Assembly (NCBI RefSeq): GCF_021653975.1
Contig: NZ_JAJKFK010000007.1
Span: 124,001 to 188,000, forward strand
Direction: 5' to 3'
Source of the DNA: Amycolatopsis sp. GM8
GTDB taxonomy: Bacteria; Actinomycetota; Actinomycetes; Mycobacteriales; Pseudonocardiaceae
DNA: 64,000 nt
In this document: one piece after another, positions 7,965 through 17,294 of the stretch
Layout: every line of letters starts with the position of its first letter
How positions within the stretch are numbered: position 1 is the first letter of the stretch
Notes under the pieces: model-generated
Databases searched by the model: none
What the model was told of the DNA's origin: nothing
The model's input: only the letters and a program-made list of their open reading frames with translations
Translations under genes and position numbers: made by a program

Positions 7965-9056
7965 ATGAGCGAGCTACAGGAACGGATTCAGCGTCAGATC
8001 GACACGCTGGTCGGCACCGGCGTGGAGACCGGTGTGCAGGTCGCGGTCTATCAGGACGGCGCGCTGATCGTCGACGCGGTGGCCGGCATGGCCGACCCGG
8101 CCACCGGACGACCCCTCACCTCCGGCACACCGATCTTCAGTTTCTCCACCATGAAGAACGTGTCGGCCACGCTCGCGCATCTGCTCGTCGCGCGGGGTTT
8201 CCTCGATTACGACAGTCTGGTCACGGACCTCTGGCCCGAGTTCGGTATGCGCGGCAAGGACACGGCGACACTGCGGCACGTACTGACCCACACGGTCGGC
8301 CTCCCGGCCATGCCGCGCGAGATCACTCCGGGCGAGCTTCCCGACTGGTCCAGGGTGTGTGCGTCACTGGCCGCCGCCGAGCCGCGCTGGCGGCCGGGTG
8401 CCGCCATGGGCTATCACTCCTACACCTTTGGCTTTCTCGTCGGCGAGCTGGCCCGCCGCGCCACCGGGCGGCCCATGCGTGAGCTGCTGCGCGAGTGGAT
8501 CACCGCGCCGCTCGGTATCGAGGGGCAGCTCTACTTCGCCGCGCCGGAGGAGGCACTGCCGGGGTTGGCGCGCCTGGAGCAGCAGGCGTCCCAATGGCCT
8601 GCCGGCCCGGACGACGGTGCTGCGATCCTCGCGCCGTGGGAAAACCGGCCGAGTGCCGATTTCGGCAACAACGGCGAGATCCTGCGTGCCGACATACCGT
8701 CGGTGGGGACCGCCACCGCGCACGGCCTCGCCGCGATGTACAACGCCCTGCTCCAGGCCCAGCTCGTGGATTCCGCGCGATTGGCCGACCTGTCCGCGCT
8801 CGCTTTCGAGGGTGTGGATCAGGTTTTCGGTACGCCGGCGCGGATGGCGCTGGGCTTCCCGATCGGCAGGATCGGCGCCCCTGCCGAGGAGAACTCCGTG
8901 GCCTTCGGCTGGCCGGGCGGCGGCGGCAGTTACGCCTACGCCGACCCCGCGCGTGGGATCGCCTTCGCGCTGACGAAAACCCGGCTGGTCCCGAACTTCG
9001 ACACCGTGCTGTCGGTCACCGCGATCCTGGCCGACCATCTCGCCGGAATCCGTTGA
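7965..9056 (+). CDS. class C beta-lactamase-like serine hydrolase (EstB type)
   Basis: Penicillin-binding-protein/esterase-fold hydrolase of 363 aa. The S-x2-K nucleophile motif is STMK (residues 61-64). The conserved Tyr is in the GYHSYTFG motif, and the C-terminal GWPGGGG replaces the KTG box as in carboxylesterases of this family. There is no signal peptide, so it is intracellular and more likely an esterase/lactonase than a resistance beta-lactamase. Third gene of the 6093 operon, 41 bp after the SDR, so hydrolysis of an ester or lactone followed by redox chemistry is a reasonable pathway logic. Confidence 0.87.
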   Translation: MSELQERIQRQIDTLVGTGVETGVQVAVYQDGALIVDAVAGMADPATGRPLTSGTPIFSFSTMKNVSATLAHLLVARGFLDYDSLVTDLWPEFGMRGKDTATLRHVLTHTVGLPAMPREITPGELPDWSRVCASLAAAEPRWRPGAAMGYHSYTFGFLVGELARRATGRPMRELLREWITAPLGIEGQLYFAAPEEALPGLARLEQQASQWPAGPDDGAAILAPWENRPSADFGNNGEILRADIPSVGTATAHGLAAMYNALLQAQLVDSARLADLSALAFEGVDQVFGTPARMALGFPIGRIGAPAEENSVAFGWPGGGGSYAYADPARGIAFALTKTRLVPNFDTVLSVTAILADHLAGIR

Positions 9057-9071
9057 GCACAAGGAGAAGTC

Positions 9072-9581
9072 ATGCCCCCTGAGACCAGCCTCGGTCCCTT
9101 CTCGTCACCCGGCGCCCGCCCGACGCCGTGGGAGGAGACGGAGTGGGCACTGCGCCGGATCCAGAAATTCCAGCTGTGCACGGTGCGCCGGGACGGCCGC
9201 CCCCACGTGACACCGCTGCTGGCGATCTGGGCGCTCGGCGCGATGTGGTTCACCACCGGCGAGAACGAGCAGAAAGCCAAGAATCTCAGTGCGAACCGGC
9301 ACTGCGCGCTCACGGCCGGAACCGGCACCATGACGGGCATGGACTACGTCATCGAAGGTACCGCGAGCCCGGTCACCGACCAGGCCGTCAGGGACGCCGT
9401 GGCGACCGCGTTCGAACAGGCCTATGGCTGGGAGTTGACCCGCGAGGACGGCACCTGGCATCACCTGGGCGACGCCGTCCGGACCGGGAATGTCCAGCTC
9501 TACCGGGTCCAGCCGGACAAGGGATTCGCCTTCGCCACCGGTAGTGAGTCGTCCCAGACTCGCTACCGGTGGAGCTCCTGA
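9072..9581 (+). CDS. PPOX-fold (pyridoxamine 5'-phosphate oxidase-like) protein
   Basis: A 169-aa split-barrel flavin/F420-binding-fold protein. FQLCTVRRDGRPHVTPLLAI at the N-terminus is the classic PPOX-family strand pair, followed by MWFTTGENEQKAKNL. Members bind FMN, F420 or haem and reduce small molecules; which cofactor is used here is unknown. GGAGAAG precedes the ATG. Last gene of the 6093 operon. It is convergent with the PepSY gene, with no hairpin in the 12-bp gap. Confidence 0.85.
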   Translation: MPPETSLGPFSSPGARPTPWEETEWALRRIQKFQLCTVRRDGRPHVTPLLAIWALGAMWFTTGENEQKAKNLSANRHCALTAGTGTMTGMDYVIEGTASPVTDQAVRDAVATAFEQAYGWELTREDGTWHHLGDAVRTGNVQLYRVQPDKGFAFATGSESSQTRYRWSS

Positions 9582-9593
9582 CACAGGCGTACC

Positions 9594-11018
9594 TCATCCC
9601 TCGGCTTGCCGCGGCCGGGGGCTCGGTCTCGGGGGTGTCTTGGCCGCAGCGGATTCCTTGGGGCGTTTGATTCTGCTGAGGCCGGCGTCGACCAGCACGA
9701 ACACGATCAGGCTGGCGCCGAACACGGGCAGCACCCAGCCCAATGCGGCGACACCGACCAAGATGACGGTCAGGGCCGGGGGCGACAGTTGCCGCGACAC
9801 CGGGCGTGGCAGCGACGCCCACCGTCCGCGGTAGGGGTTGTGGATCCACCACATCCGGTAGCCCAGCGCGATCAGCACGAGCGTGGCGACGGCCAGCACC
9901 GCCAGCACGATCTGGTTCGCCAGCCCGAACAGTGAGCCGGTGTGGAACTCCGTCGCCAGGGTGCTCAGTTTGGCGGCGACCGAGTAGTCACGCCAGCCGA
10001 TGTGTTCGGTCACCGCGCCCGTGAACGGATCGATCGCGACGGCACCGCGGTGGATCGGCAGGCCTTCGCTGATCTCGGTCACGGTGAACGGCATGCCGGG
10101 GCTCTTCGGCGGGGTCACGGTCAGCTCGCCGCCCAGTCCCGCGGCCCGGCTGATCGCCAGTGCCTGGTCGATACCGATCGGCTGGGCGCCGGCGGGCACC
10201 GCGACAGCCGCTGCGGCGAGCACCGGAGCCCGCAGGTGCAGCGGATCGACCGCGTCGTCCCCGCGTCCGCCGGCGAATTGGGACATCGCCAGGCCACTCG
10301 CACTGACGACCAGCAGGCCGGCGGTGAGCCACAGACCGAGTGCCCCGTGCCGCGCACGCACCCGCAGCCAGCCGGTTTTCTCGCCTGCCGAGGGCAGGAG
10401 CACCTCACGCAAGCGGCGTTTACGGCGTGTCTTCGCGAGCCATAGGACTAGACCACCGACGGCGACGAGTGGGAGCCAGCTCGCGGCGAGTTCGGCATAG
10501 AGCCGCCCCGGATTGCCCAAGTGCAGGTTGCTGTGCAGCTGGCGCAACCAGGTGTTGGCGGGCAAGCGGTTTTCGACCGTGCTCAGCTCGCCGTTGAGGT
10601 AGCCGGTGTACGGGTCGACGAACACCGTCCGGTCCGGGGTGCCCGCCGGTCCCGGGACCGCGAGCACGATCCGGGTGGTGCGCTCCGGGCTCGGCGCGAT
10701 GATCACCGACTTCAGCGTCGATTCCGGATGTGCGGCGAGCGCTGCCGAGACCTGGCCGGACAGCGGACGCGGCGCGCCTTCGACCCGGTTGACGAACAGG
10801 GCCGACCGGTACAGATCCTCGTGGATCTGCGGGCTGAACACATACGCCAGTCCCGTCAGGCACAGGACGGCCAGGAACGGCGCGATGATGATCCCGGCCA
10901 GGAAGTGCACGCGGCGGGACACCAGCTGAAGAGTGGTGCCCAGCCGCGAGGCGCGGGCCGGGCGCCGGGCCCGGCGATGCCGGTCCTGCGCGCGTGGTTC
11001 GGTTTCCCTTGTGTGCAC
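9594..11018 (-). CDS. PepSY-associated transmembrane protein
   Basis: Integral membrane protein of 474 aa of the PepSY_TM (iron-regulated/sulfite-reductase-like) family. After a basic N-terminus it shows RRVHFLAG with a membrane helix and an LTGLAYVF segment, a large extracytoplasmic region with PepSY-like repeats, and further helices near residues 185, 235 and 370. The GTG start is chosen because GAGGAG lies 5 nt upstream. It is the last gene of a minus-strand operon with CopC-CopD, YcnI-like and propeller genes, 22 bp after the CopCD stop. Such proteins are often co-encoded with copper or iron uptake; electron transfer across the membrane is a plausible role. Confidence 0.83.
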   Translation of the reverse strand: MHTRETEPRAQDRHRRARRPARASRLGTTLQLVSRRVHFLAGIIIAPFLAVLCLTGLAYVFSPQIHEDLYRSALFVNRVEGAPRPLSGQVSAALAAHPESTLKSVIIAPSPERTTRIVLAVPGPAGTPDRTVFVDPYTGYLNGELSTVENRLPANTWLRQLHSNLHLGNPGRLYAELAASWLPLVAVGGLVLWLAKTRRKRRLREVLLPSAGEKTGWLRVRARHGALGLWLTAGLLVVSASGLAMSQFAGGRGDDAVDPLHLRAPVLAAAAVAVPAGAQPIGIDQALAISRAAGLGGELTVTPPKSPGMPFTVTEISEGLPIHRGAVAIDPFTGAVTEHIGWRDYSVAAKLSTLATEFHTGSLFGLANQIVLAVLAVATLVLIALGYRMWWIHNPYRGRWASLPRPVSRQLSPPALTVILVGVAALGWVLPVFGASLIVFVLVDAGLSRIKRPKESAAAKTPPRPSPRPRQAEG

Positions 11019-11040
11019 GGCAACTCCTCGCCGGGGCGCG

Positions 11041-12789
11041 TCAGCGCACGTCGATGGGCTGGGTGACCGTCTGCGTGCCCCCGTCAGCGGTCCGGACGGT
11101 GATCGCGAGCTGCCACCGGCCACGCTCGGGCAGGTTCGCCGAGCCCGCCATTGAGCCACTCGCGCGATGACCGAACGCGACGGGGACCGCCGGCGTGGCG
11201 TGGTCCGGCAGGGTGAGCACGGCCGTCACTGTCACGTCGTCCCGCGGCGTCCCGGTGTCGGCGAGCACGGTGAGGTACGTCTGCAGCCGGACCTGGCCTC
11301 GTTCGTCGGTGCGGGGAATCAGGACCAGGTCCAGGGAGCCCTGACCGCCGGGCTTCCCGGTGTCGAACGCGAGCCTGGTCGGCGCCACCTGGTCCCGGAT
11401 CGCCGCGGGAACCGGGGCCGTCACACCCTGCGCGTGCGCGGCCTGCGAAGGCAGGACGGTCACCAATGTCGCCGTGCCGGCGAGCACCGCTGCGGCGACC
11501 CCGGTCGCGACCAGGAGCAGCGAACGAACCCGGCGCAGCCGCGGCCTCGCCTCCCGGACGGCGGTCTTTCCGCGCACCGGCGCCCGGCGTGCCCAGGTAT
11601 GGCAGATCGCGGCGACGGCGACGAGCAGCACCGCCAAGGTGAGCGTCCCAGCGAGTAGCCAGCCGAACTCGCGCGGTCCGCGCAATACCTGGTAGACGCC
11701 GGCGACCGCCAGCGCGGCGGCACATCCGACCGCCAGGCGCGCGAACCGCGACACCACATCCCGGTCCCCTATGCCCGACACCCGGAGCAGAACCAGGCCA
11801 CCGAGAGCGACCGCGACCGTGGTGAGCACGAGGATGTCCACGGCCAGCGCGAGTGGCGACGGGGCGCCCTCCGGACGGGGATCGGCGAACGTCCAGGTGG
11901 CCGTCAACGCCGCCGCACACGCCAGCGCCGTTCCGCCGCGCATCCACCGTTCCCTTGTGGTTTCGGCAGATTGGCTGCTCATGAGTTGCGCGATGCCGAG
12001 GGCGATCGGCACCAGGACATAGAGCCGGGTGAGCAGGGCACCGCCGACGTCGGACTCCGCCGTGGCCGACAGCAGCCTGGGATCGAACGCGCCGCTCAAG
12101 GGCGCCCACGACGCGTAGGGCCCGAACGACACGAAGGTGACGAGTGTGGCGGCGACCAGCCCGCACCAGCTGTACTTGACCAGCTTGGTGACCAGCCGCG
12201 ACCGCGCGGCGGACGACCCGATCGCCGCCACGAAGAACACCGCGCCGATCAGCAGCAGCATCGTCACGATCGCCACCACACGGCTCGCCACATAGAACAC
12301 CGTGACCGTGAGGTCGTGCGTGGTCTCGATATCCGGCACACCGTCGGGCGGGATCGTGTCGAAGACGTCGAAGGTGAACGAGCCGCTGATGGGCTGGAGC
12401 CCGCTGGAAGGCAGCGTCCAGGACACCGCGTAGGTGCCTTCGTGCCGCTCCTTCGGCAGCGGCACGGAGATCGTGTTCCGGTCACCACCGGGATGGACCG
12501 GTCGTTCGAAGACGACCTGCTCGCCGGTCCCGGGGTCGAGGACCCGCACGGTGGCCAGCCCGGCGGGCACCGGCCGGTCGAAGGTGAGCAGCACGTGATC
12601 GGGCGACTTGACCAGTTGACCGTTGCCCGGCGAGGTCGTGGTGAGCACCGGGTTCCCCGTCGCCGAGGGCGTCGTGGCGAGCAGGGTGCCCCAGCACACC
12701 GCGACCAGGAACAGCAGTGCGACCAGCCGGCCCAAGAATCCGCCCCGGCGCGTAATCGTCCGTTGTGGACGTTCCTTGACCGTCGTCAT
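11041..12789 (-). CDS. CopC-CopD fusion protein with altered copper site
   Basis: A 582-aa fusion. It has a signal/anchor helix (about residues 18-38), a CopC domain (about 46-145), then a CopD-type multi-TM domain, and a C-terminal extracytoplasmic FixH/YtkA-like beta domain (about 480-582). CopC proteins bind periplasmic Cu(II) with an N-terminal His and an Asp-x-His pair. Here the aligned positions read GNPVL (Asn47 for His) and GLQPISG (Gly130 and Gln132 for Asp and His), so the classical site appears lost. The ATG overlaps the stop of the YcnI-like gene by 4 bp. Copper transport is the family role; whether it still binds copper is doubtful. Confidence 0.85.
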   Translation of the reverse strand: MTTVKERPQRTITRRGGFLGRLVALLFLVAVCWGTLLATTPSATGNPVLTTTSPGNGQLVKSPDHVLLTFDRPVPAGLATVRVLDPGTGEQVVFERPVHPGGDRNTISVPLPKERHEGTYAVSWTLPSSGLQPISGSFTFDVFDTIPPDGVPDIETTHDLTVTVFYVASRVVAIVTMLLLIGAVFFVAAIGSSAARSRLVTKLVKYSWCGLVAATLVTFVSFGPYASWAPLSGAFDPRLLSATAESDVGGALLTRLYVLVPIALGIAQLMSSQSAETTRERWMRGGTALACAAALTATWTFADPRPEGAPSPLALAVDILVLTTVAVALGGLVLLRVSGIGDRDVVSRFARLAVGCAAALAVAGVYQVLRGPREFGWLLAGTLTLAVLLVAVAAICHTWARRAPVRGKTAVREARPRLRRVRSLLLVATGVAAAVLAGTATLVTVLPSQAAHAQGVTAPVPAAIRDQVAPTRLAFDTGKPGGQGSLDLVLIPRTDERGQVRLQTYLTVLADTGTPRDDVTVTAVLTLPDHATPAVPVAFGHRASGSMAGSANLPERGRWQLAITVRTADGGTQTVTQPIDVR

Positions 12790-13577
12790 CGGTTGCTCGC
12801 CTCGGTTTCGTCGGTGCGCTCGGGTTCGTCGAAAAGGTCCACACTGGACTCCGCCGGGCGTGCGGCACGGCGGCGCGCCTGGTACCAGACCCCGGCGAGC
12901 ACGGCCACCGCCACCCCGAGCGCGCCCCACAACAGGGCGTACGGCAATCCGCCGCTGGAGCTGCTTTCGTGGGGAGCGGCCACATTCGGGGCTACGGAAA
13001 CGGTCTGCTGGCCCGGCGCGCCGGAGGCGGACACCGGCGCCGGACCCGGGGCGGCACCGGGTACCGCACCGGAACCGAGCGTAATCGCCGGCCCGGCCGA
13101 CTCCCCGGTCCAGTGCGCGACGGCGCCATTGGCGTAGGTCTGCGTCGCGTCGAAGACCAGTTTCCCGTCGGCCGGCAGAGGTCCCATCGTGACGAGGAAC
13201 TGCTCGAATTCCCTGGGCTGGACCGCACCGCCTTCGACGACGAGTGCCGCGGCGACCTCATTGACCGTCCGGTCACCGGCCCGCAGCGGCGGGTCCAGCG
13301 GCCGGGGGCGGATGCTGACGGTCCAACCCGGCACGGGATCGACCTGGACGTAGGCGATCGGCGGCACCTGGGGGAAGACGAGTTCGAGCCGGGTGCTCGT
13401 GGTGTCGGTCCGCTCATTGGCCATGCGGAAGGCGAAGGTCTGGGTGCCACCGCCGGTGGTCCGGTCGGGCACGATGGACACCTGCGCCGCGGCGGGCGCG
13501 GACACGGCCAGCAGGCAGGCCGCCACGGCGGACAGTGTGAACAGCCCACGGAGGAAGGGTTTCTGGCGGTGGGGCAT
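12786..13577 (-). CDS. YcnI/DUF1775-family protein lacking the N-terminal His
   Basis: Exported protein of 263 aa with a signal peptide (about residues 10-31), a DUF1775 domain (32-160) and a C-terminal TM helix near residues 205-225 followed by a basic tail. In characterised YcnI the first mature residue is a histidine that forms a histidine brace for Cu(II). Here the expected AHV reads AQV (Gln32), while the nearby Trp (Trp156) is kept. Its paralogue at 17295 keeps the His. Coupled by ATGA overlap to the CopC-CopD fusion. Copper-binding is therefore uncertain. Confidence 0.85.
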   Translation of the reverse strand: MPHRQKPFLRGLFTLSAVAACLLAVSAPAAAQVSIVPDRTTGGGTQTFAFRMANERTDTTSTRLELVFPQVPPIAYVQVDPVPGWTVSIRPRPLDPPLRAGDRTVNEVAAALVVEGGAVQPREFEQFLVTMGPLPADGKLVFDATQTYANGAVAHWTGESAGPAITLGSGAVPGAAPGPAPVSASGAPGQQTVSVAPNVAAPHESSSSGGLPYALLWGALGVAVAVLAGVWYQARRRAARPAESSVDLFDEPERTDETEASNR

Positions 13578-13650
13578 CAGGACTCCTCGACGCCGTGGTC
13601 GGGGGACGGGCGGCTACCCGTCCCCCGACCACGCTCTGCGGGTCCGCCGG

Positions 13651-15966
13651 CTAGCAGGCCGACGGGGTGATGGGATTGAGCTGCTGACAGGTCAGCTGGT
13701 TACGCCAGTCGCCCTGGTTCTGCTGGGCCCAGCCGTTGTAGACCAACGGAATCGGCAACACGCCCTGGCCACCGTAACCGGCCTTGGCGGCGATCGAACC
13801 GTCCATTTTGGTCGTCGCGACCGGGTCCAGCATCAGCTGGCCGGCCACCTTCGCGTCACTGATGTCGCCATCGTTGTTCGGATCGACGTCGATGATCTGC
13901 ATGACGTTGGCGAACTTGTTGGACACGTAGGCGTAGTAGCCACCACCCTTCTTGGCACCGAAGTTGATGCCGTGGCAGCCCGCCGAACACGGCAGGTCCT
14001 TGACGACCTTGTCCGTCTTCGGATCGACGACCGACACCGTCTGGGACAGCACGTTCGCCGCCAGCAGTGCCTTGCCGTCCGGGCTCACCGGCAGCTGGAT
14101 CGTCAGGCCACCGAACGGAGCACCGGCCTTCGGACCGTCCTGCGGACTGTAGTTCGCCCACAGGTCGATCGACTTGCTGTGCACCTTCTGCCCGTTTTCG
14201 TTGCAGGCATTGGCCGCCAGCGAGACACAGGTGATCGACTCACCGAGGAAGTCCCCGGTGTAGAACTTCGACGAGTCCGGCGTCATGCTGGTCGCGATCG
14301 GGAACTGCCCGGTCGGCTCGGTCTTGACCGTGCCCGTCGGCATGTCGATCACCGACGCGTTGTTGGTCAGAACATTCGGCGTGACCACGGTCTTGCCGTC
14401 CGAACTGGTCCAGTGCGCGTGCGGATGCCGGACCTCACCGGTCGGGCTGACCGAGATCTTCCGGAGCACGGTCGTGGCGCCCGGTGCTAGCTCGACGATC
14501 TCGTTCCCGGCGTTGATGCCGATGATGAGATTGTCGGTGCCGGTCTGGGTCATCACGTGTGCCGGGTTGTGCCCGACCTGGGTGCTGCGGATGAACTGGC
14601 CGGTCTCCCGGTCGAACACATCCACCTTGTCGGCGAACCATTCGGTCTGATACAGGTACTTGTAGTCCTTGTCGGTCCACATGTTGTGCGGGTTGTTCAT
14701 GTCGATCGACGGTGCGCCGATCTTCCGGTCGACCGTCCAGTTGCTGACGTTGACCTTCGTGGCGGAACCGACCTTGTCCTTGCCGTTCCATTCCTCCACT
14801 TCGGTGTCGACCCACACTTCCCCGACACCGGGCGTCGCCGGTGGCTGGTTCCCCTTCGACAACGTCTTCGGGTACGAGAACTTCTTGTCGAAGTAGGCGT
14901 CCAGATTCGGGATCAGCACCGGGTTGCCGGCAGCGTCGTACTGCAGGATCGGCACCGGCGGCTGGATCGCGTCGAACGAGTTCTCCGAATCCGCCTTGAA
15001 CTGCTGCCAGTTGTTCGGGTTGGTGATGTTGAAGAACGTGTTCACCAGCCGGTTGACGATATCGGAGTTCGACGGGACGACGAGGTTCCGCGAATTGACC
15101 TGGATGCTCTTGCCGAAGTCCAGGCCGATGGTGAGCGGATCGTCGACCACCACCGCGCCCAGCATGTACGGCGTGATCATGTCGGTGAACGCGTACAGGC
15201 CGGGCTCGGTCAGCTGGATCGACCGTTCGCCGAAGAAGGCACCGGCGGGGTTCTCGTAGGGGAAGTTCTGCGCACCCGCGGGGGCGATCAGGCCCATCGG
15301 GTCACGGATACCGGTGGACTCCTTCGGGTCCACCACGAAGTTCACCGTCACCGGCGGCCCCTTGGTGGCGAACGCGGCGAGGTCGTTGAGGGCACCCTGC
15401 AGGTCGACGCCGACCGGCAGGGAGTTGAGGTTGACCGGCTGATCGGCCGGGAGCGCGGACAGCTCCTGGGTGAACTGCCCGAGCAGCCCCGCGGCCTTGG
15501 TGGCCGAGGGGAGGGCCGCCGGGTTCGACGCGCCGATCGACTGCACCGCCGACAACGTGTTGTCGAGGTTCAGCGCCTTCCAGAGCTGGGTGCCGAGCGA
15601 GCCCAGCAACGGCACCTGTCCGGCGACGTTCTTCACCAGGTTGTTCAGCGAGCCACCGAGATCGGAATTGAGCAGGCTGGTCAGCTCGCCGCCGGTCGTC
15701 AGGCCGCCGACCGTGCCCAGCCGTGGCATTTCCGCGACGGCCAGCGACTGGTCACCGAACAGGTTGAGCCCGGAGTCGAACCATTTTCCGTTGTCGTCCC
15801 GGAGATGGAAGGTGATCGGGACCGGGCCGATGCCGATCGGCTGCTGGGCTGTGGCCGGTGCCGCGACGATCGCCGAGGTACCGACCGCGACGGCGGCCAG
15901 CACGACCGTCATCCGGAATCGGGTACGCCGCCTCACCGGGATTCCCGGCGGAGCTGGAGAGGACAT
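13651..15966 (-). CDS. secreted cupredoxin-like plus YVTN-propeller protein
   Basis: Large exported protein of 771 aa. It has a signal peptide (about residues 16-40), a region of about 165 residues with Leu/Gly-rich helices, a cupredoxin-like domain (about 205-280) and a C-terminal propeller (about 400-740) with N2OR/YVTN-like blades (VSPDGKALLAANVLSQTVSV). In related proteins the cupredoxin ends with C-x2-H-x2-M before the last strand. Here it reads FTDMITPYMLG, so Cys and His are Asp262 and Thr265 while Met268 stays. Histidine-rich HPHAHW and GHNPAHV lie in the propeller. First gene of the minus-strand copper-like operon; a surface or periplasmic redox/metal role is inferred. Confidence 0.75.
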   Translation of the reverse strand: MSSPAPPGIPVRRRTRFRMTVVLAAVAVGTSAIVAAPATAQQPIGIGPVPITFHLRDDNGKWFDSGLNLFGDQSLAVAEMPRLGTVGGLTTGGELTSLLNSDLGGSLNNLVKNVAGQVPLLGSLGTQLWKALNLDNTLSAVQSIGASNPAALPSATKAAGLLGQFTQELSALPADQPVNLNSLPVGVDLQGALNDLAAFATKGPPVTVNFVVDPKESTGIRDPMGLIAPAGAQNFPYENPAGAFFGERSIQLTEPGLYAFTDMITPYMLGAVVVDDPLTIGLDFGKSIQVNSRNLVVPSNSDIVNRLVNTFFNITNPNNWQQFKADSENSFDAIQPPVPILQYDAAGNPVLIPNLDAYFDKKFSYPKTLSKGNQPPATPGVGEVWVDTEVEEWNGKDKVGSATKVNVSNWTVDRKIGAPSIDMNNPHNMWTDKDYKYLYQTEWFADKVDVFDRETGQFIRSTQVGHNPAHVMTQTGTDNLIIGINAGNEIVELAPGATTVLRKISVSPTGEVRHPHAHWTSSDGKTVVTPNVLTNNASVIDMPTGTVKTEPTGQFPIATSMTPDSSKFYTGDFLGESITCVSLAANACNENGQKVHSKSIDLWANYSPQDGPKAGAPFGGLTIQLPVSPDGKALLAANVLSQTVSVVDPKTDKVVKDLPCSAGCHGINFGAKKGGGYYAYVSNKFANVMQIIDVDPNNDGDISDAKVAGQLMLDPVATTKMDGSIAAKAGYGGQGVLPIPLVYNGWAQQNQGDWRNQLTCQQLNPITPSAC

Positions 15967-16166
15967 GGGTTTCCTTTCTTTCCTGTGTGGGGTTCCGGCC
16001 AGATCCCGATAATGTTCGACCGGCCGGAGGAAAGTGAATCACGAACCACGACCGGTGCGGAACCAATACTTGTTACAGGCCGGTGAAATCCCATTTCCTC
16101 GCATTGATTCCAGCGGTGAAAATATGTAAAGACAATTGTCCGCGGACGGTCTTCGTTAAATACTTC

Positions 16167-16706
16167 TCAGTTTCCGCCGATAAGGCCGAACACGATGCAG
16201 AGCACGGCGGAAACCAAGCCGTCCGGCGCACAGACAGGCGCCGGAGCGGGCGGTGGGACCGGGTCGGGCGAGCCGGGGTCCGGTGGGACCGGAGGCGTCG
16301 GCGACACGGGTGGAGCGGGTGGTGCGGGGACTTGGGTCGGCGGAGGCGGTGGAGGTGTCGGTGACGGTTCCCCTGGCGTGGAAGGGTTTGCGGGGGTCGT
16401 CGAGCTGGTCGTGGTGGGCAGGTCCGGCAGGCCGACCGGAACGCCGACATCGCGTCCCGGGCTTGTCGTCGGCGACGGGACAAGGCCCGCCGGTGTCGGG
16501 CCGGCCGGTGCGGCGGGGATCGGCGGCGCGGGGCCGGTGGTCGTGGCGGGCGGCGCGGTGACGTGCGGCGGCGGCAGGACTTCGGCCGCCTGCGTGCCGG
16601 AATCGCCGCCCATTTCCGCTATCACCACACCCAGGGACCAGGCACACGATGCCGCCGCCAGCAGCGCCGCCGCGGCGGTCACGACTTTCGCCAGCACCAT
16701 CCTCAT
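16167..16706 (-). CDS. secreted Pro/Thr-rich protein, unknown function
   Basis: A 179-aa exported protein that I do not recognise. The N-terminus MRMVLAKVVTAAAALLAAAS is a signal peptide or anchor. It is followed by about 120 residues dominated by Pro, Thr and Ser, including a run of prolines, as in wall-spanning stalks. It ends in a short conserved-looking hydrophobic tail, CAPDGLVSAVLCIVFGLIGG, with two cysteines. The start at 16706 has GAAGGG 9 nt upstream. It lies upstream of the propeller operon on the same strand and may be the first gene of that transcript, though a 200-bp AT-richer gap separates them. Confidence 0.65.
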   Translation of the reverse strand: MRMVLAKVVTAAAALLAAASCAWSLGVVIAEMGGDSGTQAAEVLPPPHVTAPPATTTGPAPPIPAAPAGPTPAGLVPSPTTSPGRDVGVPVGLPDLPTTTSSTTPANPSTPGEPSPTPPPPPPTQVPAPPAPPVSPTPPVPPDPGSPDPVPPPAPAPVCAPDGLVSAVLCIVFGLIGGN

Positions 16707-17294
16707 CGGTCCCTTCGAAGCCCTGCCAGCGGAAACGGGTCGCTTTTTCAAAGCTTTCTCTCAGCTGTTCGCGGGGGTTGTCGTGCGAGAATTTTCGGGT
16801 CGTGGCGCGCCATCATGGCATGGCCGGATGAAGTCTGACCAGAGCGCACCGAACAGACCCATCGCGGTGTCGAATATTTCGCTTCATCTCGGCGAAACAT
16901 ATGATTCCCGGGCCTTTTCCCAGGTTGCGCGCGCGGGCTCGATAATTGTGGTTACAGCCGCCCGCAAGACGTCGCCGGTTGCCCGGCCAATGCTCGTCGA
17001 CGCAAATAGGTTACTCACTCGGTCGAGTGAACGCCGGGCGCGATCAGACCGATGAGCTGTGCAAACACCGGCGGAGTCGATCACCGGTGCCGGCGGTCAT
17101 GTGCTACCTTTGCCAGGCGCGGACACGGCGTGCGGCGCCGGCATCCGCCAAGATCACGGCCGTGAAAATCTCCGGGCGTCTCCTTGTAATGAACCGTCAA
17201 CAGGCGCGTCATGTGCCGATTACATGTGCTCGCTTTATTGTCCGAAATCCCGTTTTCGCCACATGTGTCCGGCGAAACTCGAGAAAGGACAGAC
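16707..17294. other. divergent intergenic region, no gene seen
   Basis: 588 bp between the minus-strand Pro-rich protein gene and the plus-strand YcnI gene. Reading frames here lack the codon bias of the neighbours and look like chance. The region is less GC-rich than its surroundings and must hold two divergent promoters, but I could not identify convincing -35/-10 pairs or a metal-regulator box. GAGAAAGGAC just before 17295 is the ribosome site of the YcnI gene. Confidence 0.5.
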
